From Drosophila miranda (taxonomy: Eukaryota > Arthropoda > Insecta > Diptera > Drosophilidae), in assembly GCF_003369915.1 (NCBI RefSeq), contig NC_046677.1, forward strand, positions 26,988,913-27,052,912: a stretch of DNA of 64,000 nucleotides. The letters run 5' to 3'. Position 1 is the stretch's first letter. The number at the start of each line of letters is the position of its first letter. Positions 24,001 to 36,338 of this stretch are shown here, in pieces. The notes below the pieces were generated by a model. It was given only the letters and a program-made list of their open reading frames with translations, searched no databases and was not told the origin of the DNA. A program made the position numbers and the translations under genes.

Positions 24001-25540
24001 TCCAGAAGTAAATGGTGAGGAAAGTGAGCCGGAGAGTAGCCTGTATTTTTAGGGTGATAGCTGTGGGTGGATAGCTCTACCTACACTAATTCCATCTGAG
24101 TATTTTGGGGTGCACTTTCATCAGCTTTTTATCTACAATGATTCTACATTTAACATGCAATAAACCAGAATAAAATCTCCATTGATGAGGACTACCCTAG
24201 GCACTGTTTAAGCCTAGCAACGGACCCTGCTTAAGACCTTCATCTCAGGCAATATTCAGTCAAGTACGAGCCTCACATGATATGGGATATTAGGAGCGAT
24301 CTTAGAGGGGGAATGGTACCGCCTGCGGTCTTGAATTTGATCCCCAGGATGGTTGGAGAAGGCCACGTACAGAAATAGTACGCAGGACCACCGATGGAAC
24401 GCCTTCGATTTCTCTTGTATTTTCAATAATTGCTTCTTTACTTTTCATTCAATTCTCAAGGAATTTTCGCACGTGATACACAACGGGTTTGAGCAAAACG
24501 GAAATGGAGGGAGAGCCAATGTCACCTCGACAACATTTTTCTGCAAGAACACGTATTCAAGGCTTCTTTTTTCTATTTGTTTCCCAAAGAGTCTTCTGCA
24601 TGGGTTTATTTGCGCTTGACATTTATGTCTGTACTCGAGGGGAATTCCTTGAAGCTGTGTGCATTTATAAAATATTTAATCAATGCTCTGGACAGGCAAC
24701 AAAAGTGTTTAAATTTTTAAACATTTGAAACAGCCGTCATCACTTTTTTGTGTGATTAAAATGGCATTAAAAATGCTATCTACATAGTGCAAAATGGTTG
24801 CAGTTTTCCTAATAAATGGGATAAGTGATGGATTAATTGTAAAATAAAAAATAAAAGAGTCTTTCCGAAATTACAAAAGGAAGTTCGCTTTTCAAATGGA
24901 AGAATGAGAGGTGGTAAAAGTTGTGTAGGAAACTATAGAAATTTCATAGAATCACAAAACTTGAGGACCAACGATTTTTAAGGTTATTAGTTTGTAAATC
25001 AAACTTTTACTTTTGTTTTGAAATCATAGTACATCCATTCTACCCAAACTTTAGAATTATTTTTTTTTTATGTCACTTTTAAATATATTTTAGTTTAAAG
25101 CCAAGACCACAAGCAAGTATTGTTCTCATTAAAATGTCTTATATTTTTTTATATTTATATTTATTTTTTTGATATTATATACTTCTGAAGTTCTTTAGGT
25201 TACACCCACAACAAGTAAAACCTTTCATTTGACACGCATTCTGTCTGACATTAAAGTTGATGACGAAAGCGACGGCATTTCTAAGATTTCGCGTTGGGTC
25301 TTTGAGTATCCTTTAGGCTTTACGCTTTGGGCAAATGTCTTTAAACACTGACCCCAAAACTGAGTTTATTTTGGGAATATCTTTCAAGGGCTTATATATC
25401 GTTTATTCCGTTTGGCGGCGTACTGCTTTCTGCACTCACTTTAAAATATCGTTTTAATCCGTTTCACTTGCTTCTCTCCTTGGATGGACACTGGGAACTG
25501 GGGACGTGGAACCTGGAGGACTGGTCTGTCTGGTCTGGTG
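21057..25540. other. Probable long 5' intron of the neuropeptide gene
   Basis: About 4.5 kb with no supported coding exon. An acceptor next to 21057 on the minus strand shows that an upstream exon exists, and a candidate first exon lies near 25.5 kb. The region is mostly AT-rich. Confidence 0.4.
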
Positions 25541-25571
25541 TCAACTGTTGCTCCTACTACTTGTTGAGCAC

Positions 25572-25606
25572 TGCGTGGTTGACTCGCCTAGCCGACTCCT
25601 TTTATA
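25572..25606 (-). promoter_or_regulatory. Candidate TATA promoter of the neuropeptide gene
   Basis: On the minus strand TATAAAAGG (25606-25598) is followed 34 nt later by a GCAGTG initiator-like sequence (A near 25572). This spacing equals that of the Uro and cuticle-gene promoters in this window. The next minus-strand coding exon is the signal-peptide exon at 20999. The link is inferred from direction and the missing 5' exon. Confidence 0.4.
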
Positions 25607-28001
25607 AAGGCCACGCATATGCCGAACCGACGGCGAACCCGATACCGACTCGGGACGAACGATGCCGAGGCCCCTACCGACCGGGGCGGTTGTGGGACTC
25701 CACATCCGATGTTAAGGCGCCAAAAAAATTGCCTAAAAGCTTGCAAAGCTTTCACGAGCCGCCACCAAAAGTGCGTGGCTTCCTTTGCACTCTCCTCCGT
25801 CGGGTCAGGTCTTTAGATTCCAAAAAATGTTTTTCTTCTTATCAATGAAATATTTAGCTCGCATTTACAAAGTTTTAGCGCCCGTTCGCGATTTTGTCTG
25901 ATGAAAAATTTGGGGGCGTAAAAGAAAATTTTAGGCAATTATTTAACGAAAGCCAAGGCTATACGCCGCTAAGTAGGCAACAAGTCAGCGAGGAACAGGC
26001 GTCACAGGGTCAACACCTAGGGAAAAGTGACGGGAGCAGGTCCTCCCTGCCTGCCACAGAGAGTGGGATTTGTTGACAATACACCGCGTGGAATATGCCA
26101 GTGCGACGCGGCATTTGATTCGTGGAATTTCTTAGAAGCGTGGGTGCGTCTTTGCCCTCTTAGGGGACCTCTCCGATGATGACGTCGCGGAAATCCCTAT
26201 AATGCAAATCCTTCTAGAATTTAAAGCGATTTTGGACTTTGTTTTCTCCCCCCTTGCAAGGGCTGCATTGTTTGGCGGGATATACATACCAATGAGGTTC
26301 CAAAATAACCATTTATTAATAGTTTATTAATAGACTGGTTTGATGATTGTGGAAATGTGGGGCACGAATAGACCGACGGGATCATAAATCTCTGATTGAG
26401 GGTGTTGATTGGGGGAGGGCTAATAAATCTGGGGTGTAGTACTGGCACTGCAAGTGTTGACTGCTCTATAGGGCTCTATGGGTTGGAGACAGAAGTATTA
26501 GAGCTATCGATAAATTATCATTAAAATATGGATAAATGTTCGATCTGAGCTATTTATAACCGCTCCATTTCCATTCGTTAACTCGAATTGAAGAACTTTC
26601 CGCCAGGTTTCCATTATCCTTCACCTCACTCAATCGTCTCACATAAGCCTTCTCTGCTTTCACTTCCTCAGGAACAAATCCCCGGCAAAGGCAGACACAA
26701 ACAGCCCGCAAGCCTGAAACCGTGTGGAGGCAGAGCGGGGGAGCGACAGGGGCAGGACCACTCAGAAGTCAACAACCGACGTGGCGACTGGCCGCAGGCC
26801 AAGAATAAAAGACACTTTAAAGTGAAATGGCCGTGAGTAATGGAGAACAATCCCACCTGATTTGCATGCGCTACGATTGCCCCCTTCGATCCCCCCTCGG
26901 TTTTGTTTTCAGTGTGTGTTGTTTTGGCCTAAAAGGCGGCACAAGAAAATAAGCATATATAGGGTTTTCTGGCCAATTGCCTGGGGCAACCGAAGATGAC
27001 ACTTACCCTCCAAAAAAAAAAAGGAAAACAAAAACCAATAGCAATATCTCGCTGAAAAGTTAGTGTTCCATGAGGGGGGAAATGGGGGGAGTGGGGAAGC
27101 CATATAAGGATTGAGAAAAGTCATATTTTTGGATATAAACAGGACTATTTTTAGTCAATCTCTTGTTTTGTTTTCTTTTCTATCTCCGTGTCCTTCACGT
27201 TGGAATTGTCTTAAACGGTTTCTGCGAATTGCATCAGTCCGAAATTCGCCGAACCCACCCACACTCTACGGGTGGGCCTCTTTCAAGTGCGTCACGGTGG
27301 GGCTTGTGCAATCGGGGCATATGTGTCGCGTCGCTCAAAAAGCGGGCGACGTGCAATTGATAATGAAATTATCGCAAACTAATTGCGCTGAGATTTTCCA
27401 GGGGTGTTCTGGGAAACTTTTTCACTGGGAATCCGCTAAAACATAATCCCCATTTATTTCAATCAGTTTTGTTAGTCTTCATCGTCTTCCTCCATACTTT
27501 TTCGAGTCTAGAGATTTTCAGGCGAAACTGTTTCGCAGAACATCCCCCATATCTCCCGCTGGCCGTATCTCTAGGCAAATATTTGTAGCATACTTGTCGG
27601 CGGGCACGTGAAATGTGCAATAAAAAGCCGATGAGTCGTCCGCTCAGTAACTGGTGTGTTTTTGTGTGATTTTACGGTACGTTTTATTGGTATGATTATA
27701 CGGGACTATCGGCTCGTCAGCTCGTTACAGCCTTAATTAAACCTCCATGACAGATATCAACAATCAAATCATAGCGTCTGATGGACAGTTCTGCTGACGT
27801 TTCCCAATGATTGTATTCTTGTAACAACAACAAATCGATGAGGTTTCTGCAAAATTTGTGTGAAATATTTCAAAACCAACAGGGAAATGAAATATTTGTC
27901 CAATCTTTTAAAAAACTGTTGTTTGGAAATGGAAGCAGGAGAAGCAACTGATGGTTCTCTCTGCCGAACGATGATAAACGTTGAATAAAAGCCTCTGGAG
28001 C
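25607..28001. other. Intergenic region with a DRE
   Basis: No gene is supported. A perfect DRE, TATCGATA, lies at 26505-26512; DREF and BEAF-32 bind such sites. The 3' UTR of the coiled-coil gene covers the right end. Confidence 0.35.
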
Positions 28002-31000
28002 TTAGGCTGGCTTGGGCGGCTCCGGCTCATGATCGGAGCTGTGTACTTCGATCTCTTGTTCCTCGGCACCCTCCTCTTCGCCCTCTTCGACCTCCTCAAT
28101 GATGTCGCCCATTATGATCTCTTCAGCCAGTAAATACAGCTCGCGAATATCCTGATAAAGAGAACGATATTAGAACGATTTCCCCATGTTGAGCCTCTTT
28201 CGGAGCCACCTTGGCATTACGGAGGGCCAGAATCTTCTCATCCTCGAAGCGCAGCTGATCGTACTGCTGTTTGGAGATGAGCAAGCCTCTGTTGAACTCG
28301 TCCTCCATCTCGGCCTCCAGCTCCTCGGCGTACTGCTGCTTGGCCAGGGTCAGGCTGACGGCATCCTCACTGATAATGGTCTCGTCGGAGACATCGGTGA
28401 TATCGTCCATGTACTTGCTCGGCAGTTGACCATGGATCGAGTCCAACGATGTATCCCGAATAGTCGTCTCATTGCTGCCGCGGTGCGCATCCTCCATGAA
28501 CTCGTTCAATTCCTGGCCCGTAATCTGGGTATTGCCTTCCTTCAGTTTGCCCTCCAGCTGGTTCCGTATACGCAGCTCCGTTTCGCGGAACTTTTGTCTA
28601 AAATGAGACGACTTTCGGGTGACACATGCCGCAGGGTTTGTACTAAACACCTTACCTAGCCCTCACTATGTTCTGTATGTCCAACGGATCCGACGAGAAG
28701 GGCTGGGAAACGCGCAAGGAACGCTCCTTCATTTTGGCACGCTCCGACTCAAGGAACTCCTTCAGGCTCTGCTCGCACTCGCGCCAATCCTCGTTCTCAA
28801 TGCTGTGGGCGAATGCGGAAAGGCAAAGGTTTTTTTTTCATTAGCCTCGCGATTCCGTAACATTCAACTCATGCATATTAATGGGCGGGCTCCTGGCTAA
28901 AATGCTTTAGCGACAGCAAAACGCTTCCATCGTACAATACCCTTCTTGGCATAGGGTTATTAGGGTGATTAGAAGGGAGTACCTTTCGGATTTTGGGAAT
29001 CGTTTAGGGGATATACAAGATAGAAGTCCTTTATGAATGTTAGCAGAAAAGAACTGCACTTTAAAGTAAGAATATGATAGATTTTGGAAATGGTAACTGT
29101 CCTTCTTTTGTACGAAAAATGATTTTAAAAAATTCCAGATATATAAAAGTAGGTTTTGTAAGTAGGAGAAATTCATATTCCCTAACCTTTTATAATTAAT
29201 TTATACAATATAAATACCTTATGTGTCTTCACTGTTCCGTTTAACAGATTGGTTTGAAGATATTTTGAAAAAGTAGGACAGAATTTTCAGAATAGAAATT
29301 TAAAAGGGATATTTTCTTCAAGGATTCTTACGTTACTTCAAAGGGTATACCTTTTCTATCATAATTCCCTAGCCTATATCAAATGATCATCTAATCTTTC
29401 TTCAAAAACATTAGAGTGTATCTAAAACCACAGTCAAAACTTGGTCATAATTTCTCGCCTTGTAGCCGATTTAAGCCATTGGGTTTATCTTGACATATCT
29501 CTCCGCCCACGTTCCGCGAAGGATAAAATGCTTCCCAGGCGGCGTTCAGCGACAACGCGGAATAATGTACTGTTATTGTTGTGCCTTTTTTAATTTTGCC
29601 ATCTTTCGCCCGCACATTAAAGACTCATTAAAGGCGGAGGAAGGACTTACCGCAGCAGGTCCATGCCTCGCTCGGCATCCTCCGTTCGGTACTGTTCCAC
29701 CAGGAGCTTTTGGGCGCGCTGCCTCTCGCGTTTCTTGGCCAGGAGCTCGGCCTCCTGGGCGGCATGCTGGAGGCGCTCCCGTTCCCATTTCACGCCCTGC
29801 AGCTTCAGACGCTCCGCATTCTTCTCCCGACTCGTCTTCAACTGCAAGGTGCGTTACGGCATACGACAGGATGAGGCTGTGGTCTTGATCTGGGGCTCGG
29901 GAACTCACCTTGGAGCGCTCCTTCTGTATCTCCAGGTTGGCATCTTTGTTGACCATGAATATGGGATCGTCGGCCAGTTCGTCTGGTATCACATCCGATT
30001 TACCCTCAATAATAAGCATGCGTTCGCGTTCCACTTCTTTCATCTAAGAACATATTAATTTCGTGTCACACAATATCTTTAGTAGAGTTCCCTTGATGGC
30101 ATTACAAGCTGTTAGCCCCAAATATTTGTGGCCGTTTTTGATTAACGATTTGGTTTGTGGTTTATGTTAGGGACGAATGCTGTGGTTAATCGCTACAGAG
30201 CCTCTTGTTATACCCAGTAAACGGGGAGTACAAGAGGTGTGCTCCTTTTTCGGAAATATTTGTAAAGGAAAGAACATCTGGATCTCACAGAATATATAAA
30301 AACTAGAGCAAAGAAACGCCGCTTTAGCAGGTATATCTCTCTAATATATGAGAATCTTTTGGGTCGTCGTAGTTTTACTCATATCGGCGTTACCGAGGTT
30401 GAGGAAGTGAGCCGAACAACCGAAGCGAGTGAGCCGGGGTCGTCACACAAACGACTACGCAGGGGGCTTGCCCTTAGTCTCTGCTTTAAAGAGCAAATGG
30501 ATGGAGCTCGGTGACTGTCTCTTTTAGACACATTTCAATAGCCTAGTTACCATTTACAGGATATCTTTTATTCGAAATATCTCCTATAGTGTAGCCACTT
30601 TCTTCATTAAAGATTTGTCTGCGGCTAATATCAAAGCCAAATGTCCCGAGTAATAGCTTCTGAGCCTCTTAGCGGCTGGCAAAGCTTTTATTTTGTCTTT
30701 GGTCTAATTTGAGGAGTCCTTGGCGCCCGTTCCTCCCTAAAGACATGCCTCTTAGCACTCAAGGGCCATTTCCTGACACCTTATACTACTGTCTGGTACT
30801 CGTGCCGCATTGCGCAGCACTCGTCAAAAGTGCAATTGGAAGCGTGAACAAAGTTAACCTTCTTCGAGGAGCTGCAACTGCATTTAAGGACTCGTATCGG
30901 GACGGACAGATCTCTAAGTATCTGTATCCGCAGTGAAGCACAATGTACTTCATAGTTTTGGCCCCCCCCCCTCGCATGTCTCACAGACATAAAATGCGCT

Positions 31001-34000
31001 CCAAAAGAAGGCTGCTCCAAGTATCTGTACGGGCCGTGTATCTGTGTCTGTTTCTGGTCTAATTTTTATTACTTTGACGGCTTGGATTTGCCATTTTCAT
31101 GTCGGGGGCTCATTGAATTCAATTGTTTGTGCTTTGGAGCCAGGCCCCCTACAATCCCACCAGCAAAAGGAGTCGCAAGAGAAAAATGAGTGGGCGATGG
31201 CGGTGTCGGCGTCATTGAAAAACTTTGGGACACTTTCGCTGAAAAAAGGGCAAACTTGAGAAGGGTAGGCAAGAAAATGAAATCGCAGCCAATAAACAAG
31301 TGGAAAATGAAGCAAACAAAAGCCTATCGACTAGGGGATACCTAAAGTACAAGAGTGGGAAATTTTATCTAAAAAAAATAGGAGTTTCTAAGAGGTCTTT
31401 TTAGCGGAAAAAATTTTACCTAAATGGTTAACTGTTCGATGTTATAGAATGAATACATATTCATATATCTATACGGTGTTCATTGAATAAAACTATGGAG
31501 GAATGTATCAGTGGAAAACGATCAAGGGTCTATAAGGGAACATGTATTAATATTAAGTTCTGGATAGGGAAACAATCCCCAATTCCTTAATTCTTATTTG
31601 AGGAATAGTTTGTCAATAAACGCCTTGAAAAATCATTCTAGTACTCGTAAAGTTAAGTGTCCCATAAATTCACACAATTAAAACTAGACATTAAAAATAT
31701 TGTGCAATAACTTGAACACCTTGTAACACTTAATGAATAATCAATATTCCATAAAAGGAATAGGGAGAGTCGTTCCTTGTAACCACAAATGAATCAGTGG
31801 ATGATATTGTAACTAAAACCGAAGTGAGAACATATTAAACTATGAATTTACACATAAAACTCCTCAAGCCCCATTTTGTAAGACCTAAAGTTCCATCTTT
31901 CGTTACAAATGCACCCTCAAATCGAGTAGAACCCTTCCTCCTCTTTCATTTTGCTCTTCTACGTGACTCTGGGGCGTCAAATTTGTTTAGGACTCTTGTC
32001 TCAGATTCTTTTTTGTTAGGGAACTTTATGAAAATTGAATTACCAACCAAACAAATTGGTCACATTTGTGCGTCGCCTGCTCCCACCTTAAAACTCAAAG
32101 CTAATTGGGGTCCAAAATAAAGATTTGCCAGATCTGGGTCCTTACCTCGCGGGCCCGGATGCGGGACAGCAGCTGCTTGCGGTAGTCCTCGTCGATGCGT
32201 TCCCGCAGCTCCTTCATGTAGGCGCGATCCGTCAGCTTGACCACATTGGTGCCCATGAGGCGCTCCAGTCGGGCGCTAATGCGCGGCAAATTGAAACTGT
32301 TGTGGGCGAAACGGAAACGTACAAATATAGTAGCAGGAGTGGACAAGCGAATGTTAATGACCAGGGACCAGGGGTTAATGTGAGTCAATAATTTTTGCCG
32401 GTTAATTACAGGCCGAACCTTTCTAATCCTCCCACCGCCCGAGTGGCCGCCGGCGCTCTCTCTCTTCTAGGTGGGCGAATCCCACATGGAACCGCGGTCC
32501 GCACCGCGTTTTGAGCGCTTGTAACTCCGGGCAACGAATGAGGTCGGGCCGCATATTTTTTGTGTTACTATAGCGTCGTAGCTGTTCATACGCTGCGTTC
32601 GCCAACTGCCGCCACCAGTCAGCCAGTCAGCCACCCAGCCAGCCAGTCAGTCAGTCAGGGGATTTTATTTTATTTTATTTTGGTTGCCAAACACCCGAAA
32701 CCGACAACACAAGGACAAGGAGCACCACTAGGACACCGCTCCGCCGACATTCGCCGCTCCTCTCCTCCCCAACCACTCAAACACTGTCTCTAAGGCACAG
32801 TGTGCCGAAATCGAAGCTTAAAGGGTTCTTCAAATGCTGATATCAATAATTGCAGGCAGGACTCTTTGAGGGGAACGACAGCATCTTTGGATAGAGCTTC
32901 CAAACTTTTTAAGGAGAGCAAAATCGTGTGCTAATTGCAACGCCCAGAAGCTTTAATGAGTAAAGCCTGAGGATAAGTGTCCTAACTAGACACTTAAGTT
33001 TACTATAAGTTTCAAAAAATCTGGGAATTTTTGTGCTATATTTTTCCATTTCAGAGGAAAATTATTATTGCTTTATCTACATGCTAAGAATTCTTAAAAT
33101 CTATAAATCTTTATACCACCAAAACAGCATGAGTCTTCTCATTCCAGTCTCAGCAGAGAAAAACTACATATATATAGGTTTATACCTCTCCCATTTACAA
33201 CAATAACAATAAAATGTGATCAGTGATACGCTATTCTATTACACTTTATCTAATAGGAGGACTATCTAAGAGTAATCACTATATAATGCCCATCTAAGAG
33301 CTGTCAGAAAGTCAATAAACTACAATGCGGTAAGGATACAGATATTACTTACCAAATGCAGGCTATTTTCAAATGAAAATCACAAGGAGTTCTATTCCGG
33401 AATGATTGCAGTACTTTTACACTTAATTTACACATTCCCCAAAGCGATAGCCTTATATTTTCCTCCGTTATTTGTTTCCAAAGTAAACCCATTTATTTGA
33501 AATATAACAATTTAAGTTTAGATTGAGTTCTAAAGCTTATCCTCAATTAAAAACCTATAACTTTCGCACCTTCCTTTGGTTCTTTTCCACCCGGCACAAT
33601 CCACTGTTCCCACGAGCCTGGGGCTCATATTTTCCACATGATATAAAAACCAGCCAGCAAGAATAACAAGAACAATATATAACCTCGCCTCACCCGCAGT
33701 ACTACACCTCCCCAAGCCGACAATTTAGTGTAATTTTAGACATGCAGACTAGAACTCTGAGCTCTGAGCAATGGATGTGGATGGGTTTTTAGAAGGAGTA
33801 CCACTGGGGGGGGGGAAGACTGTCTCGACTCGTCAGAGACTTTCGCTAGGCTTTTTAGCAGAATAGCAGACAGAGGAGCCAGAGGGCGGGGCTCACATGG
33901 CGCATTCTCTATATGGTAAATAGGTATTTTATTTCTACATGCCATAAAGGAGTTTAATGCAGTCAGGTCATGAGATGCGGGTGTATCCCCTTGGTTGCGG

Positions 34001-36338
34001 ATTAGTCAGCTCTAGTTAATCATTGTCGTTCAGCTGACAATTAGATAGGGTATAGCCATTGGCCTGATTCGTGGCCACAGGATTGCCTGACTGCGGTTGC
34101 TTTTTGGTTCAGAGCCAAGAAATTATCTCTATCGTTTTGGGAGTCATGCATTCCAATCAGAATGATTCTTCTACCCTTTTAAAACACTTTCAACAGATAA
34201 AACATTGTAAGCTTTGATGTCTCTACAGCGACTGGGACTGGGACTGCGATTGCGACGACCTCCGAAAATCGCAATTCGCAATAGTTCAAAGTCATCAAAG
34301 TTCAATTCAATCAATTTCCAATAGGGGACAGACAGGTGGATTCTCCCCCTTTATTTCAGCATTGACATTGATAATGAAATTTCAGGACATCAAAACATCA
34401 ATGGATGTTGTCGTCGTATCAATAACTTAGGTCGTGTGTCACATGGCACTGGGACTGGGGCTGGGGCTGGGGACACATGCATAAATTATCGTCTGGAGTA
34501 GGGAGCCTAGAGGAACCAATCTGTCATGTCTGTGTGGCCTACGAGAACCAAACCCCTGCTGTTACCAGCCTCGATTTATGGCCTGCCCAGGCCTTCCACA
34601 CGCGCTCCACACAACTTGATAAACGGAAGTACTACCTACAGGAGATATCCACCTCGTGGGTGGCGCGTTTTTATTGCAACTTCCGCGTAAACTAACGCGA
34701 GTGCAACTCCCATGACATTTGCACTGCTCATCGTCGCCGCATCCGCTCTTCCTGTCACGAATGCTCGCACAGGTGGGCCATGATTTATGGCCCTCCGATT
34801 CGCCTTGCAACTTCGCCTCCGTTTCTATGATTATTACACCATTTGCGCAGGAGTTGGGTCGAGAGTGCAATGCGTGGGCTGTCGTTCTGTGAGTGTTCAC
34901 TGAATGTTCACTGAATGGGTTAACCGCCAATACGTATTTGCCCTTAGCCATTCCGCTCTGTCCCAGGCAAACTATAAAAAATATGCGATTTATGCATGGT
35001 TATAGCTGTGGGCCCTTTGGATTTCTGTAATATCCATTTCCATAGTAAATCTTACGTACTTTATGTACTTGTTTTTTGTGTATTCGATCGTTTTTGCATG
35101 TACAAAAGATATCAAAAAGGGCTATAACAGGGGACTCTTGGTAACGGAAAGGGTTCTGGAAAGGTATAGGGTTCCCCAAGTGAATACTCTCTTCAGGAGT
35201 ATAATGAATACGAAAGAACGTTTGTTATCTGAGACCACTCGCCAGATGATCTTTCTTTCCTTCCCTACCAGATTCCCTAAGATTTGAAGCCCTATCAAAA
35301 GAAATGTATAATAAATGTTTTCTATTGGTTTTTCTTCCATATTTGGGTACTATTTCCGTGAGATTTAAAAAAATCTATAGTACCTTTGATAGAAAAGTAC
35401 AAATTGTTAAGAATCTAGCTTTCTTTAATGAATAGTCCCCGGGTTTGAAGTACTTTCTTTAAGTTTTAGTCGGTATTTTATTCAGGTTTTTATTTTGCTT
35501 AGCTTTTTTGGGTTTGTTATGCACTCAGGGACCTCTGAAATATCTTTATAATACAACCATCATATTTCAATACTACTTTATTTGAGAAGATTTTGTCCCG
35601 AACTTTTTTGCATCTTCATTTCTGATATTCATTAAGGGACAGTCTTTTGTAAGATCTCTTCAAACTTCTGGGCTGTAATCCCAGTTCCCTTTTATATATA
35701 AATCCCTATAGCCCTCCATTACTTTCACTTCTGCTCTTGTTTCTTATATACTTCCTCTCAAGGAAATTTCTAGCCATCTGAGACTCCATTGCAAAGTGAC
35801 AGAAAAGAAGAGGCTGGTCTCCATCGCATCGATGACATTTATGACTTAATTAGCGACTCTTTTCCTTGGCCTTTTGTGAGCGAAACTAACCATATTAGTT
35901 TACAGCCTGGCTCTTCGTCATCGTTTTCATTGGCTAATTGAAAGAGAACTATAAAACTTGGGAACAGGAGAACTTCCTTCGTGTGGCAGGATGCCCTGCA
36001 AGTGTGTGCAACGCTAATTAATGCCTGGGACGTGCATAAATTTGCCGAAGAGCCTGACATTTATGCCCTTTGCCATTCGCCATTTTGCCATTAAAATTGA
36101 TAATTGCCCCACGTAGAGGGGCGACAATAAATATCCCCAGGATGCTGAGTGCCGAAGAGGCGCAGTGGGTGGAATATTGAAATGTGATTCTCTCGTGAGA
36201 GATCCTTTGTCGCGGGATTTACCTCGACTCCGGCTCCAGATTGCACTGCACAAAGTCAATGAGGAAATCCTCCTCGATCTGGATCTCCCTCATGTGCGAG
36301 GGTTTTCGTATGCGTTTCTTTTTCGATTTCGTGGACAT
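28002..36338 (-). CDS. Charged coiled-coil protein, unrecognised
   Basis: Seven exons join in frame: 36223-36338, 32146-32296, 29909-30043, 29651-29841, 28656-28802, 28210-28597 and 28002-28151 (425 aa). Every junction has GT-AG ends and matching phase (2, 0, 0, 2, 2, 0). The start is MSTKSKKKRIRKPSHMREIQ. From about residue 40 to 230 the chain is a nearly continuous Arg/Glu/Lys-rich helix likely to form a coiled coil (LERLMGTNV, KELRERIDEDYRKQLLSRI, EKNAERLKLQGVKWERERLQ). It is followed by acidic segments and a Glu-rich tail ending PEPPKPA. There is no signal peptide, membrane segment or catalytic motif. Such proteins are common in cilia and sperm axonemes, but that is only a guess from composition. 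Two introns are long (about 3.9 kb and 2.1 kb) while the last four are shorter. By position it may be CG7196 or a neighbour; I do not recognise it. Confidence 0.8.
30190..30500. repeat. Possible interspersed repeat fragment in an intron
   Basis: Within the intron between exons 2 and 3 lies a block starting TATACCCAGTAAACGGG and including GGTCGTCGTAGTTTTACTC and GAAGTGAGCCGAACAACCG. It is unlike its AT-rich surroundings, and the ATACCC start is common in dispersed fly elements. A weaker similar stretch (CGGGTTGTCGTCGTTCC) lies at about 40967-40983. Assignment to an element is tentative. Confidence 0.3.
30501..32145. other. Rest of intron 2 of the coiled-coil gene
   Basis: AT-rich intronic DNA with nothing recognised beyond short runs such as a C9 tract near 30963. 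Confidence 0.4.
32297..36222. other. Intron 1 of the coiled-coil gene (3.9 kb)
   Basis: Mostly AT-rich. A GC-rich block at 32400-32620 holds small open frames on the minus strand, including a 40-residue ATG frame at 32467-32589. It is followed by CAGTCAGC-type and TTTTA repeats at 32625-32680. A GGGACT/GGGGCT repeat lies at 34447-34472. No coding exon is supported. Confidence 0.4.

Noticed and set aside
29573..30043. Unspliced 156-codon minus-strand frame across exon 3 of the coiled-coil gene
   Set aside because: It runs through a gtgagt donor and a ttgcag acceptor; past the donor it enters a shadow frame of exon 4.
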